Origin: Pseudomonadota bacterium
GTDB taxonomy: Bacteria > Pseudomonadota > Gammaproteobacteria > Burkholderiales > JABEVD01
DNA length: 64,000 nt
Direction of reading: 5' to 3'
Assembly (NCBI GenBank): GCA_021802545.1
Contig: JAJZRS010000007.1
Coordinates: 1 to 64,000, forward strand
Shown: piece by piece, positions 33,921 through 43,434 of the stretch
How positions within the stretch are numbered: the first letter of the stretch is position 1
Layout: each line of letters begins with the position of its first letter
Translations under genes and position numbers: made by a program
The notes under the pieces: generated by a model
Seen by the model: only the letters and a program-made list of their open reading frames with translations
Databases searched by the model: none
What the model was told of the DNA's origin: nothing

Positions 33921-34286
33921 ATGAGCACTATGGAAAAAAACCCAGCAGCCAAGGCAGCGGCAAAGCCTGCTCCAAAAGCGGCCGAGAAACCTGCGCCCAA
34001 GGCGGCGGCCAAACCGGCGCAGAAAACTGCGGATCCGAAGCCTGCAGCAAAACCCGTCAAATCCAAGGTGATCAGGGACAGCTTCACCTTCCCCGAAGCC
34101 GATTACCAGAAGATTTCCGAACTCAAGAAAGCCTGTCTCGCCATGGGCATCAATGCGAAGAAGAGCGAGATCCTGCGCGGCGGACTCCATGCGCTCGCCT
34201 CCCTGGACAAGGCGAAGCTGAAGGATCTGATTTCGAGGGTGGAAAAAATCAAGACGGGCAGGCCGCTCGGATCCGACAAACCGTGA
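33921..34286 (+). CDS. Histone H1-like lysine/alanine/proline-rich protein
   Basis: 121 aa. Residues 5-50 are repeats of the AKPAPKAA kind, like AlgP, PhaF and bacterial H1-like tails that bind DNA or polyphosphate non-specifically. Residues 50-121 form a conserved-looking helical domain (SKVIRDSFTFPEADYQKI, KKSEILRGGLHAL) found in small betaproteobacterial proteins, possibly a dimerising DNA-binding unit. A ribosome site CAGGAGG precedes the ATG. It is divergent from the CYTH-CHAD gene. Function is not established. Confidence 0.7.
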   Translation: MSTMEKNPAAKAAAKPAPKAAEKPAPKAAAKPAQKTADPKPAAKPVKSKVIRDSFTFPEADYQKISELKKACLAMGINAKKSEILRGGLHALASLDKAKLKDLISRVEKIKTGRPLGSDKP

Positions 34287-34307
34287 CCGGGGCGGGCGTC
34301 GCCAACA

Positions 34308-34336
34308 TTGACGCCCGTGCCGCCTGACGCTAGAAT
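34308..34336 (+). promoter_or_regulatory. Predicted mgtA promoter
   Basis: TTGACG (34308-34313), a 17-base spacer, TAGAAT (34331-34336). The -35 lies in the second arm of an 8-bp inverted repeat (34293-34300 with 34310-34317) that might end the H1-like transcript. It would leave a leader of about 200 bases before mgtA. Confidence 0.6.
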
Positions 34337-34354
34337 TTCCGAGTTTTCTACACC

Positions 34355-34432
34355 ATGAGGGCCGCCGAGTTGGGCAGGAACTATTTCTGTAACAAATGTG
34401 AAGTAAACTCGTCCGTCAGGCGGCAGCCCTAA
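34355..34432 (+). CDS. Possible 25-codon upstream ORF in the mgtA leader
   Basis: Starts with ATG 34355, about 12 bases after the predicted transcription start, and ends at TAA 34432. The peptide contains a CNKC pair. No Shine-Dalgarno sequence is visible. GGGCCGCC near its start and GGCGGC near its end could pair. The rest of the gap 34433-34545 holds nothing I recognise. Confidence 0.3.
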   Translation: MRAAELGRNYFCNKCEVNSSVRRQP

Positions 34433-34545
34433 CTCCGTAGTACTGCTTTGGCTTCCGCTGGCGCAAGGGAAGGCATGGCAGAAGATTTTCCAATCTCTGC
34501 ACATCGCTCAATTCAATATGTGCTTTTAATGACCAGGGATTGGAA

Positions 34546-37266
34546 ATGAAGTTTGAATACATCAGCGCAGACAAGCTGTCCGGTTTTTTTTCCAAGTTGA
34601 CGACGGTCCAGCCCGCTTCGACCGCCCTGGTAGGCCAAGTCTCCAGGCGCATGATCGAAGTCGCCGTCATGGATACGGCGACCCTGCTGCAGGACATGGG
34701 AAGCTCTCCAGAAGGCCTGCTCGATCGCGAAGCGGAAGAACGGCTCGAGCAATACGGCCCGAATGCCGTCGTGCACGAAAAGCACAAGAGCATCGCCGTC
34801 GAACTCTTCGAGCGCTTCAAGAATCCGCTCAACCTGCTCCTTCTGGTGCTGGCCGCCATTTCCTTCTTCATGAAGGACTACGATTCCACTTTCATCATCT
34901 CGACCATGGTGCTGCTCAGCGTGGGCGTTTCCTTCGTGCAGGAGCACCGGTCAAGCAATGCGGCCGAGAAATTGCGTGCCATGGTCAGCACGACCGCCAC
35001 GGTGAGAAGAAAGGACAGGCGCGAAGGCGTTCCTCCTGAAATCACCGAAGCCTTCCACATCAGGCTTTCCCCATCCAAATCGCAGAGCAAGGAAGTGCCG
35101 ATCGAGACGCTGGTTCCGGGGGATCTCATTCAGCTCTCGGCAGGCGACATGATCCCGGCGGACCTGCGCCTGCTCTCGGCCAAGGATCTTTTCGTGAGCC
35201 AGTCATCGCTCACCGGCGAATCCCTTCCGGTCGAGAAATTTTCCGGCATTGCGGACAGGGATTCCAAGAACCCCATCGAGCTGCCCAACATCTGCTTCAT
35301 GGGCACCAACGTGGTGAGCGGAACGGCGACAGGCGTCGTCGTTCAGACCGGAATCAACACCTATTTCGGCGCGCTCACCAGCACCATGGCAGGAAACCGC
35401 GTGCTGACCAGCTTCGACAAGGGGGTCCACAAATTCACCTGGCTGATGATCAGCTTCATGGCCGTCATGGTCCCCACCGTGTTCCTCATCAACGGCTTCA
35501 CCAAGGGCAACTGGATGGAAGCCTTCCTGTTCGCTACATCCGTGGCCGTGGGCCTCACCCCTGAAATGCTGCCCATGATCGTCACGGTGAACCTGGGCAA
35601 GGGCGCGGTCTCCATGTCGCGCAAGAAAGTGATCGTTAAACGCCTGAATTCCATACAGAATTTCGGCGCAATGGACGTGCTCTGCACGGACAAGACAGGC
35701 ACATTGACCCAGGACAGGATCATTCTGGAAAAGCATGTCGACATCAACGGAGACGAATGCGAAGACATCCTGGAATACGCCTATCTCAACAGCTATTACC
35801 AGACCGGGCTGAAAAGCCTGCTCGACGTCGCCGTGCTCAACTACATCGAGCTGAAAAGCAGCCTGAGGGTCGAAAGCGACTACCGCAAGGTCGACGAGAT
35901 CCCCTTCGATTTCGTGAGGCGCCGCATGTCGGTGGTCGTCGAGAAAAGCAGCGCGCACAAGCATATCCTGATCTGCAAGGGCGCCGTCGAGGAAATCTTC
36001 AGCATCTGCAGCCGCGGCGAGATCAACGGGGAAACCTTCCATCTCGAGCAATCCCATTTCGAACGCCTTCAGGAAGTGACCCGGAATCTCAACGAGGACG
36101 GATTCAGGGTGATCGCCGTGGCCTACAAGGAAGTACCGCCGGAGCAGCCGACCTATTCGGTCAAGGACGAGGCCGAGCTGACCCTGCTCGGCTACATCGC
36201 CTTCCTCGACCCGCCCAAGGACAGCGCAACCGAAGCGATCGCCGCGCTCAACCGGCACGGCGTCGCCGTCAAGGTGCTGACCGGCGACAACGACGCGGTG
36301 ACGAGGAAGATCTGCAGGGAAGTCGGCCTGCCTGTCGAGCATGTCGTCCTGGGGAGCGAAATCGAGCCGATGAGCAACGATGAGCTGGAGACGGTAGCGG
36401 AGACCGCGACCGTTTTCGCCAAGCTCTCCCCGATGCAGAAGGCGAGAGTCATCAAGGCGCTGCAGCGGCGCGGGCATGTCGTCGGATTCATGGGCGACGG
36501 CATCAACGACGGTCCTGCGCTGAAGGCGGCTGATGTCGGAATTTCCGTCGACACCGCAGTCGACATCGCCAAGGAATCCGCGGACATCATCCTGCTCGAA
36601 AAGAGCTTGATGGTGCTCGAGGAAGGGGTGCTCGAAGGGCGCAAGGTGTTCGGCAACATCATCAAGTACATCAGGATGGGGGCGAGCTCCAATTTCGGCA
36701 ACATGTTCAGCGTGCTGGGCGCGTCGGCCTTCCTGCCGTTCCTTCCCATGGCGCCGATCCAGATCCTGACCAACAACCTGCTCTACGACTTCTCCCAGAC
36801 CGCCATCCCGACCGACAACGTCGACGAAAGCTATCTCGCCAAGCCGAGGAAATGGGATATCGGCGACATCACGAAATTCATGGTCTTCATCGGGCCGGTC
36901 AGCTCGATCTTCGATTACGCGACCTATTTCACCATGCTTTACGTCTTCGATGCATGGCACAATGCGTCCCTTTTCCAAACCGGCTGGTTCGTCGAATCGC
37001 TGCTTTCGCAAACCCTGATCATCCACGTGTTGAGGACGGGGAAACTGCCCTTTCTGCAGAGCTGGGCGAGCCTGCCCCTCACGATCACGACCGTCGTGGT
37101 GAGCGCGATCGGCACCTGGCTCCCCTTCTCGCCTTTCGCGTCCTTCCTGGGCCTCGTCCCGCTTCCCGGGAAATACTGGTTTGCGCTCACCGCCATCCTC
37201 ATGGGCTACCTGGTGCTGACGCAATGGGCGAAGTCCATGATCATCAAGAAATTCGCCCTGCACTGA
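34546..37266 (+). CDS. mgtA: Magnesium-translocating P-type ATPase MgtA
   Basis: 906-residue P3B-type ATPase importing Mg into the cytosol. It has the actuator-domain TGES motif (SSLTGESLPVEK), the phosphorylated aspartate in CTDKTGTLTQD, the KGAVEEI nucleotide-binding segment, TGDNDAVTRK and GDGINDGPAL. Membrane helices M1-M10 are present, with the intramembrane PEMLPMIV segment typical of MgtA/MgtB. The ATG at 34546 has AGGGA upstream; a TTG two codons earlier is an alternative. The stop overlaps the porin start as TGATG. Confidence 0.95.
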   Translation: MKFEYISADKLSGFFSKLTTVQPASTALVGQVSRRMIEVAVMDTATLLQDMGSSPEGLLDREAEERLEQYGPNAVVHEKHKSIAVELFERFKNPLNLLLLVLAAISFFMKDYDSTFIISTMVLLSVGVSFVQEHRSSNAAEKLRAMVSTTATVRRKDRREGVPPEITEAFHIRLSPSKSQSKEVPIETLVPGDLIQLSAGDMIPADLRLLSAKDLFVSQSSLTGESLPVEKFSGIADRDSKNPIELPNICFMGTNVVSGTATGVVVQTGINTYFGALTSTMAGNRVLTSFDKGVHKFTWLMISFMAVMVPTVFLINGFTKGNWMEAFLFATSVAVGLTPEMLPMIVTVNLGKGAVSMSRKKVIVKRLNSIQNFGAMDVLCTDKTGTLTQDRIILEKHVDINGDECEDILEYAYLNSYYQTGLKSLLDVAVLNYIELKSSLRVESDYRKVDEIPFDFVRRRMSVVVEKSSAHKHILICKGAVEEIFSICSRGEINGETFHLEQSHFERLQEVTRNLNEDGFRVIAVAYKEVPPEQPTYSVKDEAELTLLGYIAFLDPPKDSATEAIAALNRHGVAVKVLTGDNDAVTRKICREVGLPVEHVVLGSEIEPMSNDELETVAETATVFAKLSPMQKARVIKALQRRGHVVGFMGDGINDGPALKAADVGISVDTAVDIAKESADIILLEKSLMVLEEGVLEGRKVFGNIIKYIRMGASSNFGNMFSVLGASAFLPFLPMAPIQILTNNLLYDFSQTAIPTDNVDESYLAKPRKWDIGDITKFMVFIGPVSSIFDYATYFTMLYVFDAWHNASLFQTGWFVESLLSQTLIIHVLRTGKLPFLQSWASLPLTITTVVVSAIGTWLPFSPFASFLGLVPLPGKYWFALTAILMGYLVLTQWAKSMIIKKFALH

Positions 37267-38570
37267 TGCGCATTGTCAAATGCCTCGGCACGGCATGTCT
37301 CTTCCTGTCACTGGAAACGGCATGGGCCGACATCACCCAGCCATGGGGATTGCACAGCCAGTTCACCCTGGTCAGCCAGGGGCATCCGACATTTTCAGCC
37401 CCCTATTCGGGAAGAAACAGCCTCAATCCCGCATCCATCAACAACGAAACGACGGATATCACGCTGTATGCCGGCATGCGCATCTCCGCAAACGGCGAAA
37501 TATGGATCAACCCCGAAATCGATCAGGGATTCGGCCTCAGCGACACGACGGGAATGGCTGGATTTCCCAGCGGGGAAGCCTACAAGGTCGGCGCCAATGC
37601 TCCCTACCAGCGTCTTCCCAGGCTTTTCTACCGCAAGACGATCAGCCTGGGCGGACAATCGGAGCAGATAGCATCCGGCGAAAATCAGCTGGCAGGCTCA
37701 GTCGCGACAGACAACCTCGTCCTGACGCTCGGCAAGTTCTCGGTAGTGGATGTCTTCGATACCAATGCCTATGCGCATGACCCGCGGATGGATTTCATGA
37801 ACTGGTCCGTCATCGAATCGGGCGCATTCGACTATGCAGCCGATGCCTGGGGATACACTTATGGTACCTCGCTCGAATGGACGAAATCGTGGTGGACGGT
37901 ACGTGGAGGGCTTTTCGACATGTCCAAGACACCCAACAGCACGAAACTGGACCCGACATTCGCTCAGCACGAATGGGTGGGAGAGTTCGAGGAAAGACAC
38001 CGGTTTCTCGGGCATCCGGGAAAGCTCAAGCTCCTCGGATACATCAACTATGCCAAAATGGGAAGCTATGCAGACGCACTCAGATCGGCAAGACAAACAA
38101 ATTCCATTCCGGGCACGTCTTTGGTCAGCCGCGGCAGCTCAAATTCAGGAATGGCCCTGAACGTCGAGCAGGAATTGGCATCCGATACGGGCGCTTTTGT
38201 TCGCGCAAGCTATAGCGGAGGAGCTGAGCAGGCCTACGATTTCACGGAAATCGACCGTTCTGTTTCGGCAGGAATTTCCATGAAGGGAAGCCGCTGGGGA
38301 AGAAGCGGCGACACTTTCGGTCTCGCCGTCGCATTCAACGAACTTTCAGGCGCAGCCCGGGATTATTTCGCTGCTGGAGGAATGGGAATCCTGATCGGGG
38401 ATGGCGGGCTCAATTACGGCCCGGAGAGAATCATGGAGTCCTATTATGAACTGAGGACTTCCGACCAAGCCTACATCACTTTCGACTATCAGTATGCCGT
38501 GAACCCTGCCTACAATCGAGATCGCGGCCCTGTGAACATCTACGGAATTCGCCTGCACCTAGAATACTAG
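37266..38570 (+). CDS. OprB-type carbohydrate porin family outer membrane protein
   Basis: 434 aa with a signal peptide (about 1-20, ending TAWA) and a beta-barrel composition of alternating strands and short turns, ending in a C-terminal tyrosine (HLEY) as outer-membrane proteins do. The pattern YKVGANAPYQRLPRLFYRKT, LTLGKFSVVDVFDTNAYAHDPR and FMNW is typical of OprB-like porins. It starts one base inside the mgtA stop. A role in letting Mg reach MgtA is an inference from coupling; the family usually carries sugars. Confidence 0.8.
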   Translation: MRIVKCLGTACLFLSLETAWADITQPWGLHSQFTLVSQGHPTFSAPYSGRNSLNPASINNETTDITLYAGMRISANGEIWINPEIDQGFGLSDTTGMAGFPSGEAYKVGANAPYQRLPRLFYRKTISLGGQSEQIASGENQLAGSVATDNLVLTLGKFSVVDVFDTNAYAHDPRMDFMNWSVIESGAFDYAADAWGYTYGTSLEWTKSWWTVRGGLFDMSKTPNSTKLDPTFAQHEWVGEFEERHRFLGHPGKLKLLGYINYAKMGSYADALRSARQTNSIPGTSLVSRGSSNSGMALNVEQELASDTGAFVRASYSGGAEQAYDFTEIDRSVSAGISMKGSRWGRSGDTFGLAVAFNELSGAARDYFAAGGMGILIGDGGLNYGPERIMESYYELRTSDQAYITFDYQYAVNPAYNRDRGPVNIYGIRLHLEY

Positions 38571-38582
38571 GGCATTGACCCC

Positions 38583-38963
38583 TTAGTGCAACACTCTGGG
38601 CACGCTCAGCACGAATTCGGGTATGGAAACGTCGAAATGCTCACCGCTTTCGGCGACCATCTGGTATTCCCCGCGCATCGTCCCGACCGGGGTTGCGATC
38701 GCGGTGCCGCTGGTGTACCTGAAGCTCTCCCCCGGCTTCAAGAGGGGCTGCTCCCCAACGACGCCCAGCCCGCGAACCTCCTGGGTCTGTTCGGATGCGT
38801 CTGAAATGACCCAGTGCCGGCTGATCAGCTGAACGCCGACCGCGCTTTCGTTGGTGATGGTAATGGTATAGGCGAAAACGTAATGTCCGCGCTCCTCATC
38901 CGACTCCTCGGCAATGTAGTGCACGGAGGTATCAATCTTCACATCGTAATCTTTAAGTGCCAT
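38583..38963 (-). CDS. apaG: ApaG protein
   Basis: 126-residue immunoglobulin-like beta-sandwich protein (ISRHWVISDA, GVVGEQPLLKPGESFRYTSG, GTMRGEYQMV). ApaG has been linked to Co/Mg resistance and binds nucleotides or pyrophosphates; its role is still unclear. It converges with the porin gene, with a 12-base gap and no clear terminator. It is divergent from rpe, as often seen in betaproteobacteria. Confidence 0.93.
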   Translation of the reverse strand: MALKDYDVKIDTSVHYIAEESDEERGHYVFAYTITITNESAVGVQLISRHWVISDASEQTQEVRGLGVVGEQPLLKPGESFRYTSGTAIATPVGTMRGEYQMVAESGEHFDVSIPEFVLSVPRVLH

Positions 38964-39033
38964 GGCGCCTCGTACATGCTTCTAGTTGGCGCGGGGTTTC
39001 ATGTAGAATAGCCTCTTTTGCCGAGGAATACCG

Positions 39034-39699
39034 ATGCCCCACTACCAGATTGCGCCAAGCATACTCTCCGCCAACTTTGCCAAATTGGGCGAAGAGATCG
39101 TCGACGTAATCGACGCAGGCGCAGACATCGTTCATTTCGATGTCATGGACAACCATTATGTACCTAACCTGACGATTGGTCCACTCGTTTGCGAGGCGAT
39201 ACGCCCGCTGACGAAGGCGCCGATCGATGTCCACCTGATGGTGAAGCCTGTCGACAGGATCATTCCCGACTTCGCGAAAGCCGGCGCGAACATCATTTCC
39301 TTCCACCCCGAAGCTTCCGAGCATATCGACCGCACCATCGGCCTCATCAAGGACCAGGGATGCAAGGCCGGTCTCGTTTTCAACCCGGCCACGCCGCTTT
39401 CCTACCTTGACCATGTGATCGACAAGCTCGACCTCATTCTGATCATGTCGGTCAATCCCGGTTTCGGCGGGCAGAAATTCATCCCAGAGGCGCTCAACAA
39501 GCTCAGAACAGTGCGCAGAATGATCGACGAAAAAGGTCTCTCCATCATGCTCGAGATCGACGGCGGCGTGAAGGTCGACAACATCGCCGAAATCGCCCGC
39601 GCAGGCGCAGACACCTTCGTCGCTGGCTCGGCCATCTACAACACGCCCGACTACAAGGCCACGATTGACCAGATGCGCGCGGAGCTCGCAAAAGCATGA
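39034..39699 (+). CDS. rpe: Ribulose-phosphate 3-epimerase
   Basis: 221-residue TIM-barrel enzyme of the pentose phosphate or Calvin pathway. [25 protein letters not shown] and the phosphate-binding [11 protein letters not shown] are complete. It heads the rpe-gph-trpE-trpG-trpD run and overlaps gph by 4 bases. Confidence 0.97.
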   Translation: MPHYQIAPSILSANFAKLGEEIVDVIDAGADIVHFDVMDNHYVPNLTIGPLVCEAIRPLTKAPIDVHLMVKPVDRIIPDFAKAGANIISFHPEASEHIDRTIGLIKDQGCKAGLVFNPATPLSYLDHVIDKLDLILIMSVNPGFGGQKFIPEALNKLRTVRRMIDEKGLSIMLEIDGGVKVDNIAEIARAGADTFVAGSAIYNTPDYKATIDQMRAELAKA

Positions 39700-40370
39700 C
39701 GCTTGTCGTCAAGGCGGTCATGATCGACCTCGACGGCACCCTGCTCGATACCGCGCAGGACCTCGCCACAGCGGCGAATCTCGCGCTCGATGAGCTCGGG
39801 CTTGCCAAGGTCGACCCCGAGATCATCAAGACCTTCATCGGCAAAGGGGTGGCCAATCTGATGCGCCGCTCGCTCATCGCGTCCACCGGAAAAGAGCCCA
39901 TGGATGCCTATTTCGATGGCGCCATGGAAATCTTCGAGAAGCATTACGACAAGGTGGTCTCCAAGGATTCGCGCCCCTTTCCGGGCGTCGTCGAAGGGCT
40001 GGATGCCATGAAGACGGAAGGATTCAGTCTCGCCTGCATCACCAACAAGGCTGCGCGCTTCACGATCCCGCTCCTCAAGGACACGAAACTCTACGATTAT
40101 TTCGACATCGTGCTTTCGGGAGACAGCCTGCCGAAAAAGAAACCGGATCCGCTGCCGCTGCTTCACGCGTGCGAACATTTCGGAATTTCCCCGTCCGAAA
40201 TGCTGCTCATCGGCGACTCCCTGAACGACGTGCAGGCTGCGCGCGCCGCGGGCTGCGCTGTGTTCTGCGTGCCTTACGGTTACAACGAGGGGCGGGACGT
40301 CAGGGAGCTCGATTCGGACGCCCTGGTCGAAAGCCTGGTGGAAGCTTCTGGCATGATTACCCGATCATGA
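39696..40370 (+). CDS. gph: Phosphoglycolate phosphatase
   Basis: HAD-superfamily phosphatase of 224 aa with the nucleophile motif [10 protein letters not shown], motif III lysine in [10 protein letters not shown] and metal-binding [14 protein letters not shown]. It removes 2-phosphoglycolate formed during DNA repair or by RuBisCO. It is coupled on both sides by ATGA overlaps, to rpe and to trpE. Confidence 0.94.
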   Translation: MTLVVKAVMIDLDGTLLDTAQDLATAANLALDELGLAKVDPEIIKTFIGKGVANLMRRSLIASTGKEPMDAYFDGAMEIFEKHYDKVVSKDSRPFPGVVEGLDAMKTEGFSLACITNKAARFTIPLLKDTKLYDYFDIVLSGDSLPKKKPDPLPLLHACEHFGISPSEMLLIGDSLNDVQAARAAGCAVFCVPYGYNEGRDVRELDSDALVESLVEASGMITRS

Positions 40371-41842
40371 ACGAAACAGAATTCGAGCGTCTCGCCAGGG
40401 AAGGCTACAACCGTATTCCCGTCGTGCTCGAGACTGCGGCCGACCTAGACACCCCGCTTTCCGTCTATCTCAAGCTTGCCGGAATGCCCTATTCCTATCT
40501 GCTTGAATCGGTCGTCGGCGGAGAGCGTTTCGGGCGCTATTCGATCATCGGGCTGCCCGCGAGATGCACGCTCAAATTCTTCGGCAACAGCTATCGCGTC
40601 CTGCTCGACGGAATAATCTCTGAAGAGGGCGAAACGGAAGACCCGCTCGGATTCGTCGAGTCCTTCGGGAACCGCTTCAAGGCCGCGCCGATTTCGCTTC
40701 CCCTGCGCTTCTTCGGCGGGCTGGTCGGCTATTTCGGCTACGATGCCGTACGCTACATCGAGCCCAAGCTCGCCAAAACGGAAAAGAAAGACACGCTCGG
40801 CACGCCTGACATCCTCCTGATGGCATCCGAAGAGCTCGCCGTATTCGACAATCTCTCCGGGAAGCTCTACCTCATCGTCTATGCTGATCCGGGGCAAGCC
40901 GATGCCTTCGAACGCGCGCACGAGCGGCTCGATGAATTGAGGCGCAAGCTGCGCGCTCCCGTGAGAATCCCGGAATACACGCCGAAGTCCGAAATCCCTG
41001 AGGCGAAATCCGAGATCGGGGAAGCAGCCTATCTGGATGCGGTCGACAAATCGAAGCGCTACATCGTGGACGGCGACATCATGCAGGTGCAGATATCGCA
41101 GCGCATCACCCTGCCTTTCGATGCGCCGCCCATCAATCTCTACAGGGCGCTGCGCTCGATCAACCCCTCTCCCTACATGTTCTACTTCGACCTCGAGGAC
41201 TTCCATATCGTCGGCGCCTCCCCCGAGATCCTGGTCAGACAGGAGCAGGACAAGATCACCGTGAGGCCGATCGCCGGAACCCGCCCGAGAGGGGCCACGC
41301 CCGAGCAGGACAAAGACCTCGAGCAGGACCTCCTTTCGGACCCGAAGGAGCGGGCCGAACATCTGATGCTGATCGACCTGGGCAGGAACGACATCGGGCG
41401 CGTCGCCGAAACGGGCTCGGTGAAAGTGACCGAAAAAATGGTGGTCGAGCGGTATTCGCACGTGATGCACATCGTCTCGAACGTCGAAGGCAGGATCAAG
41501 CCCGGCATGAGCGCGATCGAGCTCTTGAGGGCGACCTTTCCTGCAGGCACGGTAACGGGAACGCCCAAGGTCAGGTCGATGGAAATCATCGACGAGCTGG
41601 AGCCTTCGAAGCGCGGCATCTATGCCGGGGCGGTCGGCTATATCGGCTACAACGGCAACATGGATCTCGCGATTGCGATCAGGACCGCGGTCATCAAGGA
41701 CGGCATGCTGAATGCGCAGGCTGCGGCCGGCATCGTCGCCGACTCCATTCCCGGAAACGAATGGCTCGAGACCTGCAACAAGGCGAGGGCCGTGATGCGC
41801 GCGGCCGAAATCGCGCTCGCGGGATTCGATTCGGAGAACTAG
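40367..41842 (+). CDS. trpE: Anthranilate synthase component I
   Basis: 491-residue chorismate-using subunit that forms anthranilate with ammonia from TrpG. The chorismate-binding domain has [38 protein letters not shown] and [19 protein letters not shown]. The tryptophan-feedback site near LLES is present ([18 protein letters not shown]). Start ATG 40367 overlaps gph by 4 bases; trpG follows with no gap. Confidence 0.97.
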   Translation: MNETEFERLAREGYNRIPVVLETAADLDTPLSVYLKLAGMPYSYLLESVVGGERFGRYSIIGLPARCTLKFFGNSYRVLLDGIISEEGETEDPLGFVESFGNRFKAAPISLPLRFFGGLVGYFGYDAVRYIEPKLAKTEKKDTLGTPDILLMASEELAVFDNLSGKLYLIVYADPGQADAFERAHERLDELRRKLRAPVRIPEYTPKSEIPEAKSEIGEAAYLDAVDKSKRYIVDGDIMQVQISQRITLPFDAPPINLYRALRSINPSPYMFYFDLEDFHIVGASPEILVRQEQDKITVRPIAGTRPRGATPEQDKDLEQDLLSDPKERAEHLMLIDLGRNDIGRVAETGSVKVTEKMVVERYSHVMHIVSNVEGRIKPGMSAIELLRATFPAGTVTGTPKVRSMEIIDELEPSKRGIYAGAVGYIGYNGNMDLAIAIRTAVIKDGMLNAQAAAGIVADSIPGNEWLETCNKARAVMRAAEIALAGFDSEN

Positions 41843-42409
41843 ATGCTGCTGATGATCGACAATTACGACTCCTTCACCTACAACCTGGTCCAGTATTTCG
41901 GGGAGCTCGGGCAGGAAGTCGACGTGAAACGGAACGACGAAATCGGCCTCGACTACGTCGACAAGGCCAGGCACGACTACATCGTCATTTCGCCCGGCCC
42001 CTGCACGCCGAACGAAGCGGGCATATCGGTTCCGCTCATCCAGAAATACGCGGGAATCATCCCGATCCTGGGCGTCTGCCTCGGGCATCAGAGCATCGGC
42101 CAGGCCTTCGGCGGCAGAATCATCCATGCCAAGGAACTCATGCACGGCAAGACCTCCCTGATCCACCATCTGGACAAAGGCGTATTCAAGGGCCTGCCCA
42201 GCCCGTTCATCGCAACGCGGTACCATTCCCTCGTCATCGAGCGCGAAACCATGCCCGACTGCCTGGAGATCACTGCCTGGACGGAAGACGGTGAAATCAT
42301 GGGCGTGCGCCACAAGACGCTGGACGTGGAAGGCGTCCAGTTCCATCCAGAATCGATTCTGACCGAATACGGTCACGACATGCTGAAGAATTTCCTGGAA
42401 AATCGATGA
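41843..42409 (+). CDS. trpG: Anthranilate synthase component II (glutamine amidotransferase)
   Basis: 188-residue class I glutamine amidotransferase supplying ammonia to TrpE. The catalytic cysteine is in [15 protein letters not shown], and the His/Glu pair in [10 protein letters not shown]. It starts directly after the trpE stop and overlaps trpD by 4 bases. It may also serve folate synthesis, since many bacteria share this subunit. Confidence 0.96.
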   Translation: MLLMIDNYDSFTYNLVQYFGELGQEVDVKRNDEIGLDYVDKARHDYIVISPGPCTPNEAGISVPLIQKYAGIIPILGVCLGHQSIGQAFGGRIIHAKELMHGKTSLIHHLDKGVFKGLPSPFIATRYHSLVIERETMPDCLEITAWTEDGEIMGVRHKTLDVEGVQFHPESILTEYGHDMLKNFLENR

Positions 42410-43434
42410 CGCCCCAGGCAGCGCTCAACGCACTGATCGAAAGAAGGGATCTATCCGAAGAGGAAATGACCTCGGTCATGCGTCAAACCATGTCCGGGGA
42501 ACTGACCCCGGTTCAGATCGCCGGCATCGTCGTCGCACTGAGGGCCAAGGGGGAGACGGTGACTGAAATCGCGGCGGCGGCTTCCGTGATGCGCGCGCTT
42601 TCGGCAAAAGTCGAAGTGCAGGAAGATCTGCACCTCGTCGACACCTGCGGCACGGGCGGTGACGGCACCCATACCTTCAACATTTCCACCGCTTCGGCGA
42701 TCGTCGCTGCAGCATGCGGCGCAAAAGTGGCGAAGCACGGCGGGAGATCGGTCTCCAGCACCTGCGGCAGCGCGGACGTGCTCGAGCATCTCGGCGTGAA
42801 CGTCAGCCTCACGCCGTTTGACGTCGCAAAATCGATCACGGAAGTGGGGCTGGGCTTCATGTTCGCCCCCAGCCACCACAGCGCAATGCGCTTCGCTGCG
42901 CCCGTGCGGCGCGAGCTCGGCGTCAGGACGATCTTCAATCTGCTCGGCCCCTTGACCAATCCGGCGGGCGCCAGAAATCAGGTGATCGGCGTCTATCATC
43001 GTGACCTCGTCAGAAAATTCGCAGAAGTGCTGAAAATCATGGGAAGCCGCCATGTACTGGTTGTCCACGGCATGGACGGGCTCGACGAAATCTCGATCAG
43101 CGGAAAAACCATGGCTGCCGAGCTCAAGGACGGCAAAATCAGCGAATTCAACCTTGCCCCCGAAGACTTCGGGCTTGCCCAATCCCCCATCGAATCGATC
43201 AGGGTAGCGGACGTGGATGGCGCCAAGCGATTGCTGCTGGATGCGCTCGAAGGCAGGGAAGGCCCCGCCCGCGACATCGTCATGCTCAATGCAGGCGCTT
43301 CGATTTATGTAGCCGGGCTCGCAAAGAGCATCGCCGAAGGGGTGGAAAAGGCGAAGAAAGCGATGTCTAGCGGCGGCGCGCTGAAAAAGCTCGAAGAGCT
43401 GGTCGCCCTCACCAACCGACTCAAAGCTGGATGA
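42406..43434 (+). CDS. trpD: Anthranilate phosphoribosyltransferase
   Basis: 342 aa; transfers phosphoribose to anthranilate. The glycine-rich PRPP loop [26 protein letters not shown] and [12 protein letters not shown] are present. trpC, which normally follows, is absent here. The last 14 bases overlap a convergent gene of unknown function. Confidence 0.96.
   Translation: MTPQAALNALIERRDLSEEEMTSVMRQTMSGELTPVQIAGIVVALRAKGETVTEIAAAASVMRALSAKVEVQEDLHLVDTCGTGGDGTHTFNISTASAIVAAACGAKVAKHGGRSVSSTCGSADVLEHLGVNVSLTPFDVAKSITEVGLGFMFAPSHHSAMRFAAPVRRELGVRTIFNLLGPLTNPAGARNQVIGVYHRDLVRKFAEVLKIMGSRHVLVVHGMDGLDEISISGKTMAAELKDGKISEFNLAPEDFGLAQSPIESIRVADVDGAKRLLLDALEGREGPARDIVMLNAGASIYVAGLAKSIAEGVEKAKKAMSSGGALKKLEELVALTNRLKAG

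Noticed and set aside
35203-37263. 686-codon frame antisense to mgtA
   Set aside because: A mirror frame caused by GC-rich codon bias; low-complexity His/Asp/Gly-rich translation with no recognisable domain.
40445-42376. 643-codon frame antisense to trpE and trpG
   Set aside because: The real genes on the other strand have complete motifs and operon overlaps; the mirror frame has none.
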